A DNA stretch of 64,000 nt from NCBI RefSeq assembly GCF_012584515.1, contig NZ_CP051461.1, positions 2,227,501-2,291,500 on the forward strand, given 5' to 3'. The notes below the pieces were generated by a model. The model did not search any database and was not told the origin of the DNA. It saw only the letters and a program-made list of their open reading frames with translations. A program made the position numbers and the translations under genes. Source of the stretch: Polaromonas vacuolata. Its GTDB lineage: Bacteria; Pseudomonadota; Gammaproteobacteria; Burkholderiales; Burkholderiaceae_C. Positions 58,227 through 64,000 of this stretch are shown here, one piece after another. Positions within the stretch are counted from its first letter, which is position 1; every line of letters begins with the position of its first letter.

Positions 58227-60107
58227 ATGAACACTAACCAAATCCTAATTCTTGCCATTCTCGGCAGCACTGTCGCCATGTTTATGTGGGGCCGCTGGCG
58301 TCACGACATGGTAGCCATGTTTGCGTTGTTAGCCAGCGTAGTGGGTGGACTAATTGCGCCAGAACAGGCTTTTTCCGGCTTTGGCCATCCTGCGGTCATT
58401 ACCGTAGCCTGTGTGCTGGTGCTAAGCCGCGGATTGCAATTGACTGGCGCAGTCGATGTACTGGTCAGGCACACCATGCCGGCCAATGCAGGCACTACTG
58501 TCAGCTTGGCAGCACTGGTAGGTCTAGGCGCACTACTTTCTGGCTTTATGAACAATGTAGGCGCGATGGCTTTACTCATGCCAATGGCTTTACAACTGGC
58601 TAATCGGCTGGATTTACCCCCTGGGCGGGTACTAATGCCGCTGGCCTTTGGCACTATTTTGGGCGGTATGACCACGCTCATAGGCACGCCGCCCAACTTA
58701 ATTGTCTCTAGCTTTAGAGCCCAAAGTGGTGCTGGCAGTTTTTCGATGTTTGATTTCACCCCCATAGGCCTATCCGTTGCCGTCATAGGCATCGTGTTTT
58801 TGGTACTTGCATGGCGGCTGGTGCCAGCGCGCAAAACGCAAAGTAATAGCGATTTTGAGACCGGCAGTTACATGACCGAATTGCGCGTACTTGAAGGCGG
58901 AAAAGCCGCCAGCATGACACTGCGCGAAATAGAGGTGGCCCTAGAGAACGCCGATGCACAAGTGCTAGGACTGGTCAGGCGCGAAGTCTATCTATCCGCG
59001 CCGCGGCCAAGCACTCGGGTCAGAGTTGACGATATATTGGCGATAGAGGCCGATGTAGATGCACTCGGTGAATTGAGCTCGGCACTGGGTCTAAAGCTGG
59101 AGGAGTCCGTCAAACCCAAAAAAGAAGATGCCGAAGAAAACTCTGAAAAAATCAGATCAAACAAAAACATAAAAACTGACAAAGAAAAAACTCAAGACAA
59201 AGACGAAGAAAAAAACAGCGAGGAAAAAGAAGACAAAGCCCTCGCCCAGCAAGACATAGTGCTGATGGAGTTTGCGGTGTTGCCCGCTAGCGTGATTGCT
59301 GGTCTCTCAGCCCAAGACATGCGGCTACGCAGCCGATATGGACTGAACCTATTAGCCGTTTCACGAGAAGGTTCGCGCTCAAAAAGTCGGCTCAGGACTA
59401 TGACAGTCCAAGCCGGAGACTTGTTGCTACTGCAAGGCCAAGCCGATGCCCTGGCCGAGTTCGGCGTTGACTCTGGCTGCGTGCCACTGGCAGAACGCGA
59501 CTTACGCATACCCAACAAACGCAAGGCATGGCTGGCTAGTGCCATCATGTTGTTTGCAGTCGGCAGCGCGGCTTTTGGATTGCTACCAGCAGCAGTTTCT
59601 TTTGCCATTGGCGTATTAGCCAGCATGGCCTTGCGGACAGTGCCGCTCAGAGCGGTGTACGAAGCCATAGACTGGCCAGTGATTATTTTGCTGGCAGCAC
59701 TAATTCCTGTTGCCGGCGCCATGCAAAGCACCGGTACCGCTGATTTAATTGCCCGCTTTTTGCTCGACAGCGTGGCGCAAGGCAATGCCATCATTGCGTT
59801 GACGCTGATACTGGTGGTCACCATGAGTTTGTCTGACCTGATGAATAACGCCGCTACGGCCGCGGTGATGTGCCCAATTGCGATTGGTACGGCTGGCGCG
59901 TTAGGTGTGAGTGTGGATTCGTTTTTAATGGCCGTAGCGATCGGTGCTTCGTGCTCATTCCTCACACCCATTGGCCACCAGAACAACACCCTCATACTCG
60001 GGCCCGGTGGTTTTCGGTTTGGCGACTATTGGCGGCTAGGACTGCCGCTGGAGTTGCTGGTAGTGGCGATCAGTGTCCCTATGCTGCTACTGGTCTGGCC
60101 GCTGTAA
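58227..60107 (+). CDS. SLC13-family permease with RCK_C domains
   Basis: The 626-residue inner-membrane protein has the CitMHS/SLC13 plan: helices 1-6, two cytosolic RCK_C (TrkA-C) domains at about 215-290 and 345-425, then helices 7-12. Signature stretches are GFMNNVGAMALLMP, GGMTTLIGTPPNLIVSSF and, repeated in the second half, LMNNAATAAVMCPIAIG. It takes up anions such as dicarboxylates or sulfate with Na+ or H+. A highly charged insert of about 45 Lys/Glu/Asp residues splits the two RCK_C domains at 59107-59250. Confidence 0.9.
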   Translation: MNTNQILILAILGSTVAMFMWGRWRHDMVAMFALLASVVGGLIAPEQAFSGFGHPAVITVACVLVLSRGLQLTGAVDVLVRHTMPANAGTTVSLAALVGLGALLSGFMNNVGAMALLMPMALQLANRLDLPPGRVLMPLAFGTILGGMTTLIGTPPNLIVSSFRAQSGAGSFSMFDFTPIGLSVAVIGIVFLVLAWRLVPARKTQSNSDFETGSYMTELRVLEGGKAASMTLREIEVALENADAQVLGLVRREVYLSAPRPSTRVRVDDILAIEADVDALGELSSALGLKLEESVKPKKEDAEENSEKIRSNKNIKTDKEKTQDKDEEKNSEEKEDKALAQQDIVLMEFAVLPASVIAGLSAQDMRLRSRYGLNLLAVSREGSRSKSRLRTMTVQAGDLLLLQGQADALAEFGVDSGCVPLAERDLRIPNKRKAWLASAIMLFAVGSAAFGLLPAAVSFAIGVLASMALRTVPLRAVYEAIDWPVIILLAALIPVAGAMQSTGTADLIARFLLDSVAQGNAIIALTLILVVTMSLSDLMNNAATAAVMCPIAIGTAGALGVSVDSFLMAVAIGASCSFLTPIGHQNNTLILGPGGFRFGDYWRLGLPLELLVVAISVPMLLLVWPL

Positions 60108-60124
60108 AGACTGACTAAGGACTT

Positions 60125-60412
60125 TTAAAATTCCTCACCGGCTTCCTCAATCGACAGCGTGGTGTTCAAGGCATGACCGGCAACTTGAGCTGCGGCCACC
60201 GCCAGTGTCGCCAGCGGATAGGTGCCGCTGATGATGCCTTTGTAAGACAGTTCTGCAGCAATCGCATCCTGACCTAAACCCTCGACGGCCGCGTCTATGC
60301 AGGCCTCCATGGAGTTGAGCCCGATATCACTGTAAAGGTCTTCGCCCTCGAAGCTTACGCTGTACTCGTAGAGTCCATCTTCACAGGGGTCAATGTTAAA
60401 TCGCACAATCAT
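60125..60412 (-). CDS. Conserved hypothetical protein, 95 residues
   Basis: The ATG at 60412 has AAAGG seven bases upstream, so a true gene is likely. The product begins MIVRFNIDPCEDGLYEYSVS, is acidic, has a helix-rich centre (SMEACIDAAVEGLGQDAIAAE) and ends IEEAGEEF. I do not recognise the family. It is read with the flavoprotein gene, only six bases before its longest frame ends, but no shared role can be stated. Confidence 0.7.
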   Translation of the reverse strand: MIVRFNIDPCEDGLYEYSVSFEGEDLYSDIGLNSMEACIDAAVEGLGQDAIAAELSYKGIISGTYPLATLAVAAAQVAGHALNTTLSIEEAGEEF

Positions 60413-60447
60413 TTGCAAGCCTTTCTATGGGTGAGAGGAATAAAAAA

Positions 60448-61825
60448 TCAAAGACCTAGGTGTTTGAGTGCCCCTTGCGCAGCACTGCGGCCGCTGGATA
60501 AACAGGCGCTGAGCAAGTAGCCACCGGTTGGCGCTTCCCAGTCCAGCATTTCGCCAGCGCAAAAAAACCGGTTGCGGCAGCGTTTTGCCTTGTGCTGGTT
60601 GGAGCTGAAATTGTGCGTCCATGGCTTCAAACAACACGCCGCCGGCGCTGCTAATGGCCTCATCAATAGGGCGGGCAGACAGCAGCGTCAAAGGCAAAGC
60701 CTTAATCGCTTGAGCCAACTCTACCGGCTTGTGCATGGCTTCTTTGCTCAGTACTTCGTGAAGTATGGCGGCCTTTATACCGTCTAAACTGAGGCGGCTC
60801 TTAAGATGGCTAGACAGCGAGCGCGAGCCGCGCGGATAACGCACTTCTACCAGCACTTGCGCCAAGGTTTTATCCGGCATCAAGTCCAGCATAAAAGTGG
60901 CGCTGCCTTTAGCGCTAATTTCATCGCGCAGCAAGCTAGAAGCGGCGTAAATCAAGCTGCCTTCCACGCCGGTGGCCGTTGCGACAAACTCACCTTTTCG
61001 GTTAAAGCTTTGGCCCTTGGAATCGGTAAAGCTAATGGCCACAGATTTAAACGGCTGACCGGCATGGCGGCTAGAGAAATGCTCGGTCCAGCCGGCTTGT
61101 GGCGCATGGCCTTGGCCAATTAAATCTTTGAGAAATTCGCGCCGGGTTTCGCCTTCTGCTGCCTCTTGTTGTTCTTGCACCGCAACTGGACGGCCAACAT
61201 CAAAACCGCAATTCGATGGCTGTAGTGGTGCGACTTGCACGCCGCGCTCAGCCAGCAAGGGTATCCACGCGCCGTCAGAACCAAGCCTGGTCCAACTGCC
61301 GCCGCCTAGTGCCAGCAACACCGCATCAAACTGTGCATTCAGCCGGCCTTGTGGAGCATCAAACGCCAACGCGCCATCGGCGTCCCAACCAACCCAACGG
61401 TGGCGCATAGAAAACTGTACGCCCTGCTTACGCAAGCGCTGCAACCATGCGCGCAGCAAAGGCGCAGCTTTCATGTCTTTGGGGAAAATGCGGCCAGAAC
61501 TACCGGTAAAAGTCTCCACACCCAAGCCTTGAGCCCAAGCACAAATTTCAGCCGAACCAAAACTGGCCAACAGAGGTTCAAGATCGGCGCGGCGCTCAGC
61601 GTAGCGGCTCATAAAGGGCTCAAAACTCTCGGAATGCGTGAGGTTCAAACCGCCTTTGCCCGCCAGCAAAAATTTGCGGCCTACAGACGGCATAGCGTCA
61701 TAAACATGAACGCCCACGCCAGCGCCAGCCAGCACTTCTGCGGCCATCAAGCCGGCTGGACCACCGCCTATGACGGCAATGCGCAAGGTAGAAGTCGGGG
61801 TGGTTTGGGAAATGGTAGTGGTCAA
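60448..61825 (-). pseudogene. TIGR03862-type flavoprotein (NAD(P)/FAD oxidoreductase), frameshifted near its end
   Basis: The TTG-led frame opens with RIAVIGGGPAGLMAAEVLAG (FAD dinucleotide fold) and GRKFLLAGKGGLNLTHSE, typical of HI0933/TIGR03862 flavoproteins of unknown function. At 60561-60567 there are seven As on the plus strand; with six the protein continues [20 protein letters not shown], the expected FAD-binding C-terminus, to a stop at 60448 (458 residues). As given, the frame slips and ends at 60425 with an unrelated tail. This is either a recent inactivating slip or a sequencing error in a homopolymer. The lost part binds FAD, so the shifted product would likely be inactive. Confidence 0.8.
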
Positions 61826-62019
61826 AGGAAAGCGTTTTCAATCGGTGCAAGCCTGGCTTGGTAAGCTGGCAATAACGCTGTTTTAAGCGATTAGTGGTCA
61901 GGTCTTGCTGGTTTTAATAAAGGATGAGGAAAGGCGCGAAATTCGCGTGGCGACAGGTGCTGCATGCCGTTTGCCTAACAATGTTGTTGATTATCGCTGC
62001 TTGCTTGGCGCAAGCAGGC

Positions 62020-64000
62020 TTAAGCAATCTCTAACAACGCCCCATTACCCGCAATAAAGGCCGCTTTAATCACCGTACCTGGATAAATTTCTTGCAGTGC
62101 AAGGCGATAAGTTTGAAGTTGCGCCAACTTAACAGGATCATTTTGCGGCTGATGCGCCGACTTATAGTCCAGCACCCACCACTGGCCTTCAAAACCTAAA
62201 TCTTGGCGCTGCACCAAGCGGTCAAGTCGCAAGGTTTGACCTGCATGCAGCAATTCGACTTCATTGCCCTGCCACTTCAGACGTGTGTTATCCCAAGCCC
62301 AAGCCGCTTCCCGGCTGCGTATGCAAAGCGCCATGGCACTGGCTTTGAGCGCGAGTTCGGCGGACAGTGAAAACTCCCGCGTGACTGCGCTCAGTGCTTT
62401 GAGTGCTGCTGGCGACTGGTCTAGCACTGCATCCCATTCAAGTAAACGGTGCATGGCCTTGCCCATGCGCGCGCTGTCGCTGTCGGGCTCTGTCTGTGTG
62501 TTGGCGCTTAAATCTAATACTGCCCAATCTGGCAGCGCTGGCAAATCAGCCAGCAACAGCGTTTCTTCAAAAGCGGCCACATCTTTAGGGCTGGGGTTTG
62601 CCAATGGCGGCGCTGCCATCGGTTCGGCAATATTGATTAAGCGCTGCCACCAGCTGTGGGTGGTGGTTTGATGCGGCTCGGTTGAGGAAATCGCCAGCGT
62701 CAAGCGGGCTCGAGTCAGGGCCACGTAAAGCGCGTTGAGTTCCTCACGCTTGCGCGCAGCCTGCTCTTCTTCCAAGGCCGGCAAGGCGCAAGCCGGTGGA
62801 CGCGACTCACTGACCAAAAATACGAATTTACGCGGCGCGCTGTCCTCGCCCGGCCAGTCGACCAGCACACTCATGCTCTCGGCATTGCGCTCGACAGTAT
62901 CGGTGTCCAGCAGCATGACGGCGCTGGCTTCCAAACCCTTGGCTCCATGTATGGTGAGCAGCCGCACAGCCAGCGGATTGACCGAGGCCGGCGCTTGCAC
63001 ACCGCCGGCTTTAAGAGCCCGCACCAAGGCGTAAGGCGTGACATAGCGACCGCCATTAATTTGCAGTGCCATACCCAGTAATGCGCGCAAATTAGCCAAT
63101 ACTGAAGCGCGCTCGGCTTGGGGCGCCGCAGCAGCAAAGCGCGCCAACACATCGCCGTGGTGAAAAATTGCCTGCAGCGCATCATGCGGCGCTAAGTTTT
63201 GCACCCAACCCTGATAAAGCTGCAAAGTAGCGCCTAGGCCGTCAAAGGACTGCCCTTCAAACGCAGTGTTTTGCAGTAGCGAAAACCAAGACGCCTTGGT
63301 TTCTGCGCGCGCCAGCGCAATTTGAACCAGTGCGGAATCATCCAGCGAAAACAGCGGTGAGCGCAGCGCACGCGCGAGTGATAAATCGTGGCGCGGCGAG
63401 ACCAGCACATCGATAAGCGCGATGATGTCTTGTACTTCGCAGCACTCGCCAAGCTCGGTTTTCTCACCCACTTGGGCGGCGATATGCAGGGCGCGTAACT
63501 CGTCTCTGAGTGGCAGTAATCCTGCGCGTTTGCGCGACAACACCATGATCTCAGAGGCTGGCAAACCAGCATTAACTTGGCTAGCAATCCAAGCCGCGGC
63601 TTGGCGTGCTTCTAATGTTCTGAGCGTTTCTTCTGGCGTTTCACGCTGCACGGTCAAGCTATCGCGCCAGCCATCTGGGCCCTCATGTTCATCGACTTGT
63701 TGCGCGCTGCTGCGAGCAATTTGCGGCAGTCGAACAACGCTGCCGGTTTGATTCGATGCGCTGGTGTGATCACGAAAACCGGTAAAACCATCTTCCCTAA
63801 CGGCTTGCTGCATAACCTCATTCACACTTTCAATCACTGCTTGGCTGTTGCGCCGGGTGTGATCGCACTCCAACAATTCTCCGCCCAACGCCTGACGCAT
63901 GAATTTTTTTGCCGCAATAAAAACCTGCGGCTCAGCGCGGCGAAAACGGTAAATACTTTGCTTGGGATCGCCAACAATAAAAACACTGGGCGCATTACCA
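62020..64000 (-). CDS. UvrD-type helicase with C-terminal nuclease domain (AddA/RecB-like), partial
   Basis: The frame stays open to the right edge, so the N-terminal part is missing. At the edge the motif VGDPKQSIYRFRRAEP is helicase motif III/IV. Then come RNSQAVIESVNE, IHGAKGLEASAVMLLDT (motif V-like) and ALTRARLTLAISS (motif VI). The last 150 residues are a PD-(D/E)xK nuclease with WVLDYKSAH and LAQLQTYRLAL. Such enzymes process double-strand breaks for recombination. The 660-residue part is consistent with AddA-type subunits; an AddB partner would be expected upstream, outside the window. Confidence 0.9.
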   Translation of the reverse strand, partial: GNAPSVFIVGDPKQSIYRFRRAEPQVFIAAKKFMRQALGGELLECDHTRRNSQAVIESVNEVMQQAVREDGFTGFRDHTSASNQTGSVVRLPQIARSSAQQVDEHEGPDGWRDSLTVQRETPEETLRTLEARQAAAWIASQVNAGLPASEIMVLSRKRAGLLPLRDELRALHIAAQVGEKTELGECCEVQDIIALIDVLVSPRHDLSLARALRSPLFSLDDSALVQIALARAETKASWFSLLQNTAFEGQSFDGLGATLQLYQGWVQNLAPHDALQAIFHHGDVLARFAAAAPQAERASVLANLRALLGMALQINGGRYVTPYALVRALKAGGVQAPASVNPLAVRLLTIHGAKGLEASAVMLLDTDTVERNAESMSVLVDWPGEDSAPRKFVFLVSESRPPACALPALEEEQAARKREELNALYVALTRARLTLAISSTEPHQTTTHSWWQRLINIAEPMAAPPLANPSPKDVAAFEETLLLADLPALPDWAVLDLSANTQTEPDSDSARMGKAMHRLLEWDAVLDQSPAALKALSAVTREFSLSAELALKASAMALCIRSREAAWAWDNTRLKWQGNEVELLHAGQTLRLDRLVQRQDLGFEGQWWVLDYKSAHQPQNDPVKLAQLQTYRLALQEIYPGTVIKAAFIAGNGALLEIA

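Noticed and set aside
59192..59995. A 267-codon minus-strand frame opposite the SLC13 permease gene
   Set aside because: It is antisense to a clear membrane transporter, with low-complexity Ser/Thr/Ala content and no domain.

Overview
The window looks like chromosomal DNA of a betaproteobacterium of the order Burkholderiales, most likely family Comamonadaceae (Rhodoferax/Polaromonas-like; genus not determined). This rests on gene order: ilvB-ilvN-ilvC-pssA-leuA, ffs next to dnaX-ebfC-recR, rnhA-methyltransferase next to gloB-mltD, aat-bpt, and an ECF sigma factor-DUF3619-DUF3106-RDD cluster. Most of the window is compact housekeeping sequence. The stretch from about 3.9 to 9.9 kb is looser, AT-rich and partly decayed.

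Layout. (1) 1-3.9 kb: the end of a mannitol/polyol catabolic locus: polyol dehydrogenase C-terminus, AraC-type regulator, xylulokinase and fructokinase. (2) 3.9-9.6 kb: an accessory-looking region. It holds a VapBC-like toxin-antitoxin pair in which both genes carry a lesion, a voltage-gated K+ channel homologue with a zinc ribbon, a complete IS30-family element, a CBS protein, gene-poor AT-rich DNA with a possible gene remnant, and tRNA-Asn. (3) 9.9-12.3 kb: the two N-end-rule aminoacyl-tRNA-protein transferases and an IclR regulator. (4) 12.4-21.6 kb, minus strand: a D-Ala-D-Ala endopeptidase and branched-chain amino-acid synthesis (ilvB, ilvN, ilvC, pssA, two leuA paralogues). A 17-codon leucine-rich leader peptide and an attenuator-type terminator precede leuA. 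(5) 21.9-25.5 kb: ECF sigma factor, DUF3619, DUF3106, RDD, dgkA and LOG. (6) 25.5-32.2 kb: PII, NAD synthetase, a FemAB/GNAT-like protein, and divergent soluble and membrane pyrophosphatases. (7) 32.3-38 kb: aldehyde dehydrogenase, SDR, moaA-mobA-moeA. (8) 38-46 kb, minus strand: PKHD dioxygenase with a TonB-dependent siderophore receptor behind a Fur-like box, then an RND efflux pump. (9) 46-54 kb: rnhA, methyltransferase/gloB divergent pair, mltD-like transglycosylase, a small DUF3096 membrane protein, a 13-bp minisatellite, an SsuABC-type ABC transporter and a MAPEG protein. (10) 53.8-64 kb: recR-ebfC-dnaX, 4.5S RNA, a PAP2 protein, an SLC13 permease, a flavoprotein gene with a homopolymer frameshift, and the 3' part of an AddA/RecB-like helicase-nuclease.

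The most notable signals are non-coding or translational. They are the leu leader/attenuator, an E. coli-like programmed -1 frameshift cassette in dnaX (A AAA AAG, an 8-bp stem-loop and an immediate -1 stop), the doubly broken toxin-antitoxin pair with its operator palindrome intact, the 13-bp x7 tandem array, and a REP-like inverted pair between ilvC and ilvN. The sigma-DUF3619 pair has the layout expected of a sigma/anti-sigma couple and is the best candidate here for a poorly described regulatory system. No clearly new defence or mobile system was seen.
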